Positions 52,805 to 61,408 of a stretch of 64,000 bases of DNA are shown in pieces. Made by a program: the position numbers and the translations under genes. The DNA comes from Roseiconus lacunae. Lineage in GTDB: Bacteria > Planctomycetota > Planctomycetia > Pirellulales > Pirellulaceae. The notes below the pieces were generated by a model. That model was not told the DNA's origin. It saw nothing but the letters and a program-made list of their open reading frames with translations, and searched no databases. The DNA is taken from contig NZ_VSZO01000010.1 in NCBI RefSeq assembly GCF_008312935.1, forward strand, positions 248,001-312,000, given 5' to 3'. Position 1 is the stretch's first letter, and each line of letters starts with the position of its first letter.

Positions 52805-54621
52805 TTGCTGATCGAAGGAAGATCCGTTGGCTGGCTGAGTTCATTAGCAGCTTGTAACGACTGGTCGCTTAGTCGCCAAGGAAGTTCCACCCAGAACGTG
52901 CTGCCGCGTCCAAGCTCGCTTTCAAAGCCGACTTCCCCGCCCAAGAGTTTGGCAAGTTCTTTGACGATCGATAACCCCAACCCCGTGCCGGCAAATTCTC
53001 GTGTCAGACCTTCGCCGTCGAGCACTTTGCGGCTCTGGCGAAATTTTTGGAAGATGATCGACTGATCCTCTTCGGCGATTCCCACCCCGGTGTCGATCAC
53101 CTCCAGTCGAAATCGGTCCGACGCCGAGCCGGCCGAGAGATCGTTCACGCGAACGGTGACCTTACCGCCTTCGGGGGTGAATTTAATCGCATTGGAAAGC
53201 AGGTTGTTGATGATCTGCCCGAGCTTGTTGGGATCCTGGTATGCCATCGGCAGTGACTCGGGGATCTCGGTCGTCAATGAAATGTGTTTCTCTTCGCTCA
53301 GCGATCCGATCATGTCCGCTTGGGCGGCAATCAATCGGCCGAGGTCAAATTCGTTGCGACGGACTTCCATTTTGCCCGCCTCGACTTTGGCAAGATCCAA
53401 GATGTCATTGATCATTTCCAATAGCAAGCGACCGCTCTTCTGGATGTTCTCGGCATAGCGTCGCTGCTTGTCAGTGAGCGAGTCGATCCCGTGCAGGACA
53501 TCCGAAAATCCGATGATGCTGTTCAGCGGTGTGCGAAGTTCGTGGCTCATGTTGGCCATGAAGTCACTCTTGACTCGGTTGGCTTCGTAAAGTTGCCAGT
53601 TCAGTTGAGCCAGCTGGTCGACGCGTCCGTCAAGTTCGGCGTTGATGATTCGTTCTTTCTCTTGGCTTTCTAGCATTCCCCGCAACATGCGGTTAAACGC
53701 GTCGGCGAGTTCTCGAAATTCATCTTCCGACTCGATCGTCGCACGCTTGGTAACATCGCCATGGGTGATCGCTTCGCTGACATCGCGGATGTGATACAGC
53801 GGTTCAAGGACTAAGTAACGAATCAGCGCATGAAGCATGTACAGCGTCATCGCGACGATAAAGAGTGCCAAGGCAACAACAATCGAACTGATCCAAGTGG
53901 TTTGGTCCTCGGTGTCCTTGTAAGGCATGCTGACGCGAATGACGCGAAACGGTGCCAACTCGGCAAGCTTGACCGGATCGCCACCGGCGGCAAGCCGCAA
54001 TTCCTCGTTCTCGGCGTAGTGGCATGAGCGGCATTCGATTTTTGGAAACGGAAAAATGGGTCGGTAGTAGATGAACGATCCGTCGACCGGGCCGACCTGT
54101 TGGTGGACCGGCTGGGTGCCCAAACCGATCATGCTCATCGATTCGTTTTCACCCAAATCGAAGGACTCGGTGATCTCAGGTTCCTGCGCGATGATCCGCG
54201 CTAGCTGTTCTCGAAATTCTGGCAGCAGTGTTTCCAGTCGAGCACGCTCGGTGGCGTCCGCGGGAGGGCGGGGTGGAGGAAGATCCGCGTATTTTGTTTG
54301 GTCTTCCAGCCCCAGGATTTCGAACTGGATATCTTGCGCCAAGATTTCATTACGGAGGTCCGCCATCACACTGGAATTGTGCGCGACCAATTCTTCGTCG
54401 CGGTCATCCGCCCAAATCGCATCGCCATGCAGCATTAGCAGCTCGGCATCGGCGAGGTCTTGGGCTCGTTGCTGAGTGGTCCGCAGGACTAACCGATTGC
54501 CCAACGTCTGCACGACGAAAAACGCACCACACATTAAAACGGTGAAGAAAAAGCCAAAAAACAGCAGGCTCTTTCGCTCCAGGCTCATCGACGAAAACAG
54601 TCGTTGAACAAAGCGAAACAT
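52801..54621 (-). CDS. Sensor histidine kinase with periplasmic c-type heme motif
   Basis: The ATG at 54621 (606 residues) is chosen over an upstream in-frame start because it directly precedes MFRFVQRLFSS and the first transmembrane segment (~residues 18-40). A ~190-residue extracytoplasmic domain contains CRSCH (Cys197, Cys200, His201), a covalent heme c attachment motif. This layout resembles Tll0287-like (DUF3365) sensors. A second transmembrane segment (~236-262) leads to HAMP, a coiled coil, HisKA with phospho-accepting His360 (MSHELRTPLNSIIGF), and HATPase (NNLLSNAIKFTPEGG, DTGVGI, GTGLGLSI). It probably senses redox state or a gas and phosphorylates a response regulator, none of which is adjacent. 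The coupled downstream gene is RNase HI. Confidence 0.9.
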   Translation of the reverse strand: MFRFVQRLFSSMSLERKSLLFFGFFFTVLMCGAFFVVQTLGNRLVLRTTQQRAQDLADAELLMLHGDAIWADDRDEELVAHNSSVMADLRNEILAQDIQFEILGLEDQTKYADLPPPRPPADATERARLETLLPEFREQLARIIAQEPEITESFDLGENESMSMIGLGTQPVHQQVGPVDGSFIYYRPIFPFPKIECRSCHYAENEELRLAAGGDPVKLAELAPFRVIRVSMPYKDTEDQTTWISSIVVALALFIVAMTLYMLHALIRYLVLEPLYHIRDVSEAITHGDVTKRATIESEDEFRELADAFNRMLRGMLESQEKERIINAELDGRVDQLAQLNWQLYEANRVKSDFMANMSHELRTPLNSIIGFSDVLHGIDSLTDKQRRYAENIQKSGRLLLEMINDILDLAKVEAGKMEVRRNEFDLGRLIAAQADMIGSLSEEKHISLTTEIPESLPMAYQDPNKLGQIINNLLSNAIKFTPEGGKVTVRVNDLSAGSASDRFRLEVIDTGVGIAEEDQSIIFQKFRQSRKVLDGEGLTREFAGTGLGLSIVKELAKLLGGEVGFESELGRGSTFWVELPWRLSDQSLQAANELSQPTDLPSISK

Positions 54622-55079
54622 TCGTATGGTGTCCTGTAAAGTGCATCGTGCGACGTTGCGGTAATCACCGAAACCGGCGGTCATTGGCAAAATCGGTGGC
54701 CGGAATGGCCAATGAGTTGACCGCAGCGATTAATATCTTCGTTGGTGACGCGATCGCTCCGGTTCGGTTCACCGCGCCGAATCGCTCGCCACACCTTTGG
54801 TCTGCGGCGACTAGGCCCGTTTTATCGACTAGACGGTTTGAAAGGACAGGCCAGTCGCGTGAGCAAGTCGAACGCCCGTCCGATCAACCGCCATCGGTGG
54901 TCACATCTGCATTTTGCCCAGTTTATCGACTTGTGACGGCATTTTGACCCAATTAGCATTGAACGTTCAATTCCACGCCCAAACGCCGCTATCGGAGCTG
55001 CGAAGCGCTGGTCGAACTCGCACATTAACCGTTGTTGATTTCAAACTGCGGCCAATCCGAGCCGTTGTAGGAGCCTAAA
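54622..55079. other. Divergent intergenic region, no gene seen
   Basis: 458 bases between the sensor kinase and the DDLFG-repeat protein gene; promoters of both should lie here. An open frame at 54648-54947 lacks protein-like composition. AGGAG at 55069-55073 is the ribosome site of the plus-strand gene. Confidence 0.4.
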
Positions 55080-56663
55080 ATGATGAAGCGAAAGGTCCGA
55101 AACACCATGCGGTGGACCCTCGTCGTCTGTTTGTCGACCGGCCTGAGCGTCGGGCCGGCCACCGCCGGAGGATTGCTGAAACGTCTGCGTTGCAAACCCG
55201 CGGCCGATCAGTGTGCCCCGGTAAGCTGCCCCCCAGTGAGCTGCACCCCCGTCGTGGTTTGTGAGCCAGTGGTTTGCGAACCAGTCTGCTGCGAACCGAT
55301 CGTCTGCCCGCCCGCTTGCGATACCGGTTGCGAGACAGCACCGGAACCTTGCACCGATGGCTGTGGTTCGGCAGACGGCAGCGATGCCTCGACCGCTGTC
55401 GAAGAAAGCAACGACGCCCCGCCTATCGTCACCGATTCTCCCGAAGAGGCGAAAACCGACGAAGCTGAAACCTTCGACGCGCCTCAAACCGATGAGCCGG
55501 CGGACCAAATCGAAACCGGACGTCCGGCACTGACCGATGATGCCGCCGCGGCGGCCGGTGCCGCAGCCGCAGCCGAAAACGAAGCTGCTGACCCGAATCC
55601 GTTTGATGCGTCGGAGACAGAAGCCGCGCCTGCTGAGGAAGCCCCCACCGAGCCAGCAATGCCAGCTGAGCCGGAAGCTCCCGCCGAAGCTCCTGCTGCC
55701 GAGATGCCAACCGAGCCGGAAGCCCCCGCCGAGCCAGAAGCCCCAGCCGAACCGGCGACGGACGACTTGTTTGGTGAGCCTGCACCTGCGGAAGCACCGG
55801 CCGAGATGCCGGCGGAAGCGCCCGCCGATGAACCGGCCGAAGCGCCGCTTGACGATTTGTTCGGTGACACCCCTGCGGAACCGGCAACCGAGCCCGCCGC
55901 TCCGGCCGAAGCCGAAGCGATGGACGATTTATTTGGTGAGCCCGCCGCTCCTGCTGAAGCTCCTGCTGAAGCACCCGCGAACGAGTCAATTGATGATTTA
56001 TTCGGTGACCCGCCAGCGGACGCCGCCCCCGCCGAAGCCGCACCGGCAGACGCGATGGACGATTTATTCGGCGATCCTGCTCCCGCCGAAGCCGCACCTG
56101 CCGAAGCGGCACCTGCTTCGGAATCGATCGACGACCTGTTCGGTGAAGCACCGGCCGCAGATGCAGCCGCCCCCGCAGAAGCTGCAGACGACGCGATGGA
56201 CGACTTGTTCGGAACACCCTCGGAAGCACCTGCCGAAGCCGCTCCCGCAGGCGACGCGAGCGATTCGCTTGACGATTTGTTTGGTCCGGCCGAAGGTGAA
56301 GCTGCTCCAGCTAACGACAAGCCCGCTGGTGAGGAAAAAGATCTCAGCGATAGCCTGGATGATTTATTTGGGAAGACAGAAGCCGATCCTTCGGTAACCG
56401 TTCAGGTCACGTCGGTTGATCAAGTTCCCGCACTCGATCCACTCAGCGAAACGCATGTTCGGACATGGATCGACAACACCGGAACGTTCAGCGTTCAAGG
56501 TCGATTGATCGAAATCAATACGGGCAACGTCCGTCTGCTCAAGGATAACGGCCGCACCTGCACCGTGCCGGCCGGACGTTTGTGCCCAGCAGATGAAGCC
56601 TACGTCGATTCAATCCGAAAACAGATTGCTTTGAACAAGCTGGCGATGCTGAGCAGCAAGTAA
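55080..56663 (+). CDS. Exported Cys-rich/DDLFG-repeat protein with C-terminal SHD1 domain
   Basis: The ATG follows AGGAG by 6 bases. Signal peptide within residues 1-30 (MRWTLVVCLSTGLSVGPATA). Then a Cys-Pro-Val-rich section (~37-98, VSCPPVSCTPVVVCEPVVC), an Ala/Glu-rich region, and nine copies of DDLFG spaced 15-30 residues apart in low-complexity APAEA sequence (~220-440). Residues ~460-525 match the SLA1 homology domain 1 (RTWIDNTGTFSVQGRLIEIN, VRLLKDNGRTCTVPAGRL), found fused to many planctomycete secreted proteins; its role in bacteria is unknown. The repeats look disordered and acidic, possibly a peptide-binding array. A strong terminator follows. Not an enzyme as far as I can see. Confidence 0.8.
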   Translation: MMKRKVRNTMRWTLVVCLSTGLSVGPATAGGLLKRLRCKPAADQCAPVSCPPVSCTPVVVCEPVVCEPVCCEPIVCPPACDTGCETAPEPCTDGCGSADGSDASTAVEESNDAPPIVTDSPEEAKTDEAETFDAPQTDEPADQIETGRPALTDDAAAAAGAAAAAENEAADPNPFDASETEAAPAEEAPTEPAMPAEPEAPAEAPAAEMPTEPEAPAEPEAPAEPATDDLFGEPAPAEAPAEMPAEAPADEPAEAPLDDLFGDTPAEPATEPAAPAEAEAMDDLFGEPAAPAEAPAEAPANESIDDLFGDPPADAAPAEAAPADAMDDLFGDPAPAEAAPAEAAPASESIDDLFGEAPAADAAAPAEAADDAMDDLFGTPSEAPAEAAPAGDASDSLDDLFGPAEGEAAPANDKPAGEEKDLSDSLDDLFGKTEADPSVTVQVTSVDQVPALDPLSETHVRTWIDNTGTFSVQGRLIEINTGNVRLLKDNGRTCTVPAGRLCPADEAYVDSIRKQIALNKLAMLSSK

Positions 56664-56694
56664 CACGTCTGCTTGTCGATTGACTCCATTTCAG

Positions 56695-56730
56695 AACGCC
56701 TGCCGCATTGTTGTGGCAGGCGTTTTTTTT
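56695..56730 (+). terminator. Rho-independent terminator after the SHD1 gene
   Basis: AACGCCTGCC (56695-56704) pairs with GGCAGGCGTT (56715-56724) around a 10-base loop, and eight T residues (56723-56730) end the hairpin. It lies 32 bases after the stop codon. Confidence 0.92.
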
Positions 56731-56879
56731 CGTTTTGCGGTCACCGCCCGCAACATCGATGTTCGGGGCCATCGGGCGGGGTGACGCTGGGATACGATAT
56801 GATCGACACGCGCACCGTTGCGATCCGATCGCGACGATCGAATTCCCAGTTTTGTTCATCCCACATCCGCCCGAATTTT

Positions 56880-57398
56880 ATGGACAGTCCCGTTCGTCTG
56901 ATGCACTACGACCCTCGCTGGAAACAAGAGTTCCTGCAGACGCGAAGTGGACTGTTACATAGTTGTGATGGCTGGGTCAACGAAGTCCATCACATTGGCA
57001 GCACGGCGGTCAGCGGCATGATCGCTCAACCGATCGTGGACGTCATCGCCGTGGTCAAAGACGACGCCGAACGCGAGCAGGCGCTCGCGGAGTCGACGGT
57101 GTTGATCGAAGGCATGTTCTTCCGCCGCCAGGAAACACCGATGTGGGCGGCCGAGACGATCGTGCTGGAGAAGCCTCGTGGTGGTGAACCGACGCACCGT
57201 GTGTTTTTAACCTACGCCGGCAGTCCGTTTTATCATTCATCGCTCATGATCGCCGAGCGTTTGCAAGACGATCGCGAGTTGTCGTTGCGGTTCGAAACGA
57301 CCAAGGTGGATCGGTGGCGTCAGGGAGAAGGCGACCCGGCTCGCTATGCGGCCGACAAAGCCGTGTTCTTTGCACACCTGATCGAACATTCCGATTGA
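56880..57398 (+). CDS. GrpB family (UPF0157) nucleotidyltransferase-fold protein
   Basis: The ATG at 56880 gives 172 residues, the family's usual length; an open frame from 56673 overlaps the terminator and is rejected. Family motifs: YDPRWKQEF near the start, EVHHIGSTAVSGMIAQPIVD (nucleotidyltransferase-like HIGSTAVPG..KPIIDI pattern) and THRVFLTYAGSPFY. The family is widespread; its activity is not established, although the fold belongs to the nucleotidyltransferase superfamily. Cytosolic. No operon partner. Confidence 0.9.
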   Translation: MDSPVRLMHYDPRWKQEFLQTRSGLLHSCDGWVNEVHHIGSTAVSGMIAQPIVDVIAVVKDDAEREQALAESTVLIEGMFFRRQETPMWAAETIVLEKPRGGEPTHRVFLTYAGSPFYHSSLMIAERLQDDRELSLRFETTKVDRWRQGEGDPARYAADKAVFFAHLIEHSD

Positions 57399-57472
57399 CG
57401 TCGTGTTTGGCATCGGGTCAAGAGAATGCATAGCACCAATGCTCAACCTGGACCAAAGATCCGGCTCGGCGT

Positions 57473-57536
57473 ATCGGCCGACGGGCGTTCGCCTGGATCA
57501 CCGTACCGAAACGGTGGCTAACGCTAATCGGCGAAT
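57473..57536. repeat. Dispersed palindrome, family A, copy 3
   Basis: ATCGGCCGACGGGCGTTCGC starts the left arm, and the right arm (57514-57536) reads GTGGCTAACGC...CGGCGAAT. An inner CACCGT/ACGGTG stem closes the loop. Diverged from copy 1 but the arms and spacing agree. It lies between the convergent GrpB and YaaA genes. Confidence 0.8.
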
Positions 57537-57561
57537 CCTTATTTCAAGGGTTGACGACGCA

Positions 57562-58332
57562 CTAGCCCCGCAGGAACACCGGCTTGGCGGCTGTGGAACT
57601 CGCCTCGTCGTAGCGATAGCCATCGCCGTCGAACTGTTGCAACTTTTTGAGTGTCTTCGCTTTCTTGCGGATCACCCAGGCGGCCATCGTGCCGCGAGCC
57701 TTTTTCGCGTAGACCGTGATCACCCGGTAGTCGCCATTTTTCGATTTGTCTTTGAAGACCGGAGAAATGATTTCGGCGGCAATCGTTTTCTTGTCGACGG
57801 CCTTGAAGTACTCGTTAGAGGCGCAGTTCAGGATGAACTTCGAACCCGTCTGCTCGAGTTGGTGATTGAGCGATTCGGCGATCGAGGTTCCCCAGAATTG
57901 ATACAGATCTTTGCCGCGCGCATTCTTGAGTGAGGTGCCCATCTCCAGCCGATACGGCAAGATCCCGTCGAGCGGACGCAGGACTCCGTATAGGCCTGAT
58001 AAAATCCGCAGGTGTTCCTGAGCGTATTCGAGTTGTTTTGCGGTCAACGTTTCCGCTTCCAGTCCGAGATACACGTCGCCTTTAAACGCAAACGCCGACT
58101 GCCGCGTCGCATCGTCCGGCATCGGCGCGATCCAATCCTGAAAACGTTGATGATTCAGCGTGGCTAACTCATCGCTAATGCCCATCAACGAGGCAATTTG
58201 CTTGGGGGTGAGTTCACGAAGTTCGTCGGCCAATTCGGTACTCGAATCGATCAGCTTGGGGGTGGTTTTTGTGTTGACCGTTACGGGGGAGTCGTAGTCC
58301 AGTCGCTTCGACGGAGACAGTAGGATCAGCAT
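57562..58332 (-). CDS. yaaA: YaaA family peroxide-stress/DNA-binding protein
   Basis: 256 residues, matching the family length. The ATG at 58332 begins the conserved MLILLSPSKRLDYDSP; the longer open frame upstream is antisense to the methyltransferase gene and is not coding. Other conserved blocks: AFKGDVYLGLEAETL, LRILSGLYGVLRPLDGI, LYQFWGTSI, LNCASNEYFKAV and ARGTMAAWVI. E. coli YaaA limits free iron during H2O2 stress and has a fold that binds DNA. The role here is by family assignment. Confidence 0.93.
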   Translation of the reverse strand: MLILLSPSKRLDYDSPVTVNTKTTPKLIDSSTELADELRELTPKQIASLMGISDELATLNHQRFQDWIAPMPDDATRQSAFAFKGDVYLGLEAETLTAKQLEYAQEHLRILSGLYGVLRPLDGILPYRLEMGTSLKNARGKDLYQFWGTSIAESLNHQLEQTGSKFILNCASNEYFKAVDKKTIAAEIISPVFKDKSKNGDYRVITVYAKKARGTMAAWVIRKKAKTLKKLQQFDGDGYRYDEASSTAAKPVFLRG

Positions 58333-58476
58333 GGCGTGGGAAAATAAAAGAACAGACGAATCAGTTTCGAGCCGACTCGAATTGCGGGTCGGCGAAGGTG
58401 ATGGGCGGTCGGCGCTTGCCAAAAGAAGCGTGTGTCGGTGGTAGACGGAAGATTGTAGAGCGGTTAAAAGCCTGTC

Positions 58477-59256
58477 ATGGAAGAACTCAACGAATCGATC
58501 TACGATCACCCCAAGTATTACGATTTGGTCTTCGGCGCCGACTGTGCGGCAGAGACAAAATTCATTCTCGGCTGCGCCAAGCGATACATGAAGAAAGCGG
58601 CGAACCGATTTTTCGAGCCCGCATGCGGGACCGGCCGCCTGCTCTATCATCTGGCACGCCAGGGTTACGATGTCGACGGTTTGGATTTGAATCCCAAGGC
58701 GATCGAGTTTTGTAACGAGCGATTTCGAAAGCACGGTTTCGACTTCCGTGCGTTTGTCGCCGACATGTCTGACTTTCGAGTCAAACGAAAGAGCGACGTC
58801 GCGTTCAACACGATCAACAGCTTCCGCCACCTTTCCACCGAAGCCGCCGCCCGTGGGCACATGGAATCGATGGCCGGTGCGGTCCGTGTCGGCGGGCTTT
58901 ATTTATTGGGCGTGCATTTAACACCGACCGAAGCGGAGCCGAGCGAGGGCGAGTCCTGGTCCGCTCGCCGTGGTCATTTGACGGTTAACACACACATGTG
59001 GACCAACAGTCGTGACCCGAAGAAGCGTGTCGAGCGATTCGGAATCCGCTTTGATATTCACAAGCCCAGCGGTAGCTCACGGATCAACGACGAGCTTGTC
59101 CTGCGGAGCTACACCAAGGCTCAGATGGCGCGTTTGATCAAGCACAGCGGGAAATGGGAGGTCGTCGCGACGTACGACTTTGGGTACGACTTATCCGATC
59201 CGATCGAAGTCGACGAGACGACCGAAGATGTTGTCTACGTTCTCAAGCGAGTTTAG
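58477..59256 (+). CDS. Class I SAM-dependent methyltransferase
   Basis: 259 residues. Motif I FEPACGTGRLLYHLARQG (about residues 48-65) is the SAM-binding glycine loop; DVDGLDLNPKAIEFC supplies the acidic ribose-binding residue (motif II); FRAFVADMSDFRV is a motif III-like acidic stretch; and VAFNTINSFRHL resembles motif IV. The substrate is unknown. It is divergent from yaaA, with start codons 145 bases apart, so both may share a promoter region. A family B palindrome follows the stop. Confidence 0.9.
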   Translation: MEELNESIYDHPKYYDLVFGADCAAETKFILGCAKRYMKKAANRFFEPACGTGRLLYHLARQGYDVDGLDLNPKAIEFCNERFRKHGFDFRAFVADMSDFRVKRKSDVAFNTINSFRHLSTEAAARGHMESMAGAVRVGGLYLLGVHLTPTEAEPSEGESWSARRGHLTVNTHMWTNSRDPKKRVERFGIRFDIHKPSGSSRINDELVLRSYTKAQMARLIKHSGKWEVVATYDFGYDLSDPIEVDETTEDVVYVLKRV

Positions 59257-59274
59257 CAAAGCGCCCGTTTCAAC

Positions 59275-59358
59275 GTAGCGGAACTTGTCAGCGGCCTGTT
59301 GATTGAGCTATCGTCGCAGTTCTGACTATATCAACAGGTCGTCGGCGGCTTCCGCTAC
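59275..59358. repeat. Dispersed palindrome, family B, copy 2
   Basis: GTAGCGGAA (59275-59283) pairs with TTCCGCTAC (59350-59358), and CCTGTTGAT (59295-59303) with ATCAACAGG (59330-59338), with symmetrical 11-base spacers. The left arm nearly repeats copy 1's right arm on the other strand. It sits between the convergent methyltransferase and ThuA-like genes. Confidence 0.85.
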
Positions 59359-59472
59359 TGAAATCCGCAGACACGCATCAGCGTCGAGGCTGTGTCGCAA
59401 AAACCTGTCGAAAAGCGGGGCCCGCCGCTAGCGCCGTCGGCTCACAAGTTGACATCGATCAGCGGATCCGCG

Positions 59473-60474
59473 TTATGACTCAAATTCGCGTTTGCTGGTT
59501 TCGTTGACGCCTGGAAAATCCTCCGGCACCTTCGTTAACGTGACTTCGCCGGTACCCGCCCATTCGCAACCGCGGAGGAGTGTGGTGATGAAACCAACGC
59601 AACTGAACGCAACGTCGTCATGCCCCATCGTCGTGTGAAAGATGCGCCCCTTGCCGTAATCGATCGTCATTAGTTTGGGTTCATGCCGATCGGTGCCACG
59701 ATACTTTGGGTCAGCATAAGCGGTGGCCAAAATCGTCATGTTGAGTGCCGGACCACGAAGCTTCTGGTACAGTTCGTCCTTGGTGTGCAGCCATGCCTTG
59801 GGCAGTCCTTTGACGATCGGGTGGTCGGGTTGGCGGACAACGATTTGGTACTCGTGCGCCGGTCCGTGATTGCCGCCGGGGCCTGGCGAAAGGTCGCGTT
59901 GGACTTGGCCTTCTTTGTCGACGTAAACGTAGGGGCCGGACTTTTCATTGCGTCCGTCCCAGCCACCGAGTCCGATCATTTCATTGAACTCCGTCCATGA
60001 ACCGAACGAATTGTCCGCGGCATGGATCACGACAAAACCTCCGCCCCCGGAAACATATTGTTCCAAGGCCGTTTGAGTTTCCTCCGGCCACGGTGCCGCT
60101 TTCCAGCCGAAGTTGCTGATCACGACGTCGTAATTTGAAAACGTCGGTTTGAAATCAGGATCGGACTTGGGCTGCGGTAGATCGGTGTATGACTTGCCGT
60201 CTTCGAGCGGATATTGTTCGAGCAGCTTTCCGCCTTTCCAGGTGAATTGAGTCCGGGCGATATCGACGCTGAATCGACCCGAATCTTCCAAGTACGACTT
60301 CATCATCATCGTCGTCTTCGGCCATGCCCCGTGGTTGTTCTGCCCGTCAATAATCAAGGCCTTCAGGGGCGCCGTTTCTTCTGCGGAAAGCTCCGCACAA
60401 GGAAGGATCGCCGCACAATACGTCACGGCGAGGGTCAGCACGAATCGTCGTGTCAGCAGGGAGTTTCGAAGCAT
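59473..60474 (-). CDS. ThuA-like exported protein
   Basis: 333 residues. Signal peptide in the first ~32 residues (RRFVLTLAVTYCAAILPCAE, cleavage near LSAEE). The mature part matches the ThuA/trehalose-utilisation glutamine-amidotransferase-like fold: LIIDGQNNHGAW, YDVVISNFGWKAAPW, GGGGFVVIHAADNSF (where amidotransferases carry the nucleophile; here His-Ala-Ala replaces Cys), and GRIFHTTMGHDDVAF near the end. ThuA domains are very frequent in planctomycetes, usually in periplasmic sugar metabolism. Exact function unknown. No adjacent operon partner. Confidence 0.88.
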   Translation of the reverse strand: MLRNSLLTRRFVLTLAVTYCAAILPCAELSAEETAPLKALIIDGQNNHGAWPKTTMMMKSYLEDSGRFSVDIARTQFTWKGGKLLEQYPLEDGKSYTDLPQPKSDPDFKPTFSNYDVVISNFGWKAAPWPEETQTALEQYVSGGGGFVVIHAADNSFGSWTEFNEMIGLGGWDGRNEKSGPYVYVDKEGQVQRDLSPGPGGNHGPAHEYQIVVRQPDHPIVKGLPKAWLHTKDELYQKLRGPALNMTILATAYADPKYRGTDRHEPKLMTIDYGKGRIFHTTMGHDDVAFSCVGFITTLLRGCEWAGTGEVTLTKVPEDFPGVNETSKREFES

Positions 60475-60705
60475 AGGAGTCGCGAATAGAGACGAAGTGG
60501 AAGGGCCAACATTGGCGAAGAGATCGCAAGCGGGGACTTCCGTTAAATCGGACGCTCGCGGTTCGCTTGTCAGTATAGCCGATCAATCACGCCTCACTGA
60601 ATTTCGTCAACATCAGCTGATGATTCCGCGGGAACGTTATCGCTGGTTAAGACAGGGGTCAGACCAGTAGCGGGTGCTTCTACTACGCCTGCATCAGAAC
60701 GCCGC

Positions 60706-61227
60706 CTACTTTCGCCAATCGGGGCGTTTGCGGCGTGCTTTGGGATGGTGCGTAACGATATTGAACGTTGCGTCACGCCCGGTCATCCGCCGTCCCATCG
60801 GTCGCTTGGTCAGTTGAACGGTGGTCGCGCGGAGTTTCTTTTCGACTTCGAAGAGGTCATCGTCGATCTCAAATTCGACGTGCCGCCCGATCAGTTCTTT
60901 ACTGAGTATGGGCTGGCGTGTGTCCTGATGTCGATCTCGTCGTGGCGGTCTCGAATCACGGTGCTGCGGCCGCTGATCGGAGAATGAACGCTGGTCGCGG
61001 CGGGGCCGGTTGTGCCCCGGGTCAAAGTTCTCCGGCTGTTGCCAGATCGACTGATGGAAGAAGACATCGTCTCGAAAATCCTCCGCTTCGATAAAACCGA
61101 ACTCACCCTTGTCATCGATAAACCGGATTGTTCCCAGTCGTTTACGGGTGATGCGGAATTTTTTCGGCGACTCATCGTCGCGGGGGGAGGAGGTGTCTCG
61201 GGGCAACGTCGGGATCCACGGCAACAA
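60706..61227 (-). CDS. Cold-shock-domain protein with long basic insertion
   Basis: TTG at 61227 is the only plausible start after an in-frame stop 7 codons upstream. Residues ~30-62 (RLGTIRFIDDKGEFGFIEAE, DDVFFHQSIW) match the RNP1/RNP2 strands of cold-shock domains. The domain is then interrupted by about 45 residues of Arg/Asp/Pro/Gln-rich sequence (HNRPRRDQRSFSDQRPQHRD) before GRHVEFEIDDDLFEVEKKLR and RATTVQL, which look like the last strands. The C-terminus is basic (RRMTGRD..., ARRKRPDWRK). It probably binds single-stranded RNA or DNA. The insertion length is unusual. Confidence 0.75.
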   Translation of the reverse strand: MLPWIPTLPRDTSSPRDDESPKKFRITRKRLGTIRFIDDKGEFGFIEAEDFRDDVFFHQSIWQQPENFDPGHNRPRRDQRSFSDQRPQHRDSRPPRRDRHQDTRQPILSKELIGRHVEFEIDDDLFEVEKKLRATTVQLTKRPMGRRMTGRDATFNIVTHHPKARRKRPDWRK

Positions 61228-61408
61228 GGAAGAAGCGTTCCCAAAAACTTAGCAAGAATGTCGGCGAGCGGAAGTCTTAACCTCGAGTGATTGCCGATCA
61301 CCTCGCCGACCGGTTGGGAATGAGGTCCATTGGTGCGATTTTACGCCTGCAGGCTCGCCAGAATCTGTATCGATAGCCAGCCTCGGGCGGTTTGGCCTCG
61401 ACGAAGCA

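Noticed and set aside
54648-54947. 99-codon open frame upstream of the SHD1 gene
   Set aside because: No ribosome site, no protein-like pattern, and it lies in the divergent promoter region.
58333-58860. 176-codon N-terminal extension of yaaA
   Set aside because: It is antisense to the methyltransferase gene. The conserved YaaA start MLILLSPSK begins at 58332.
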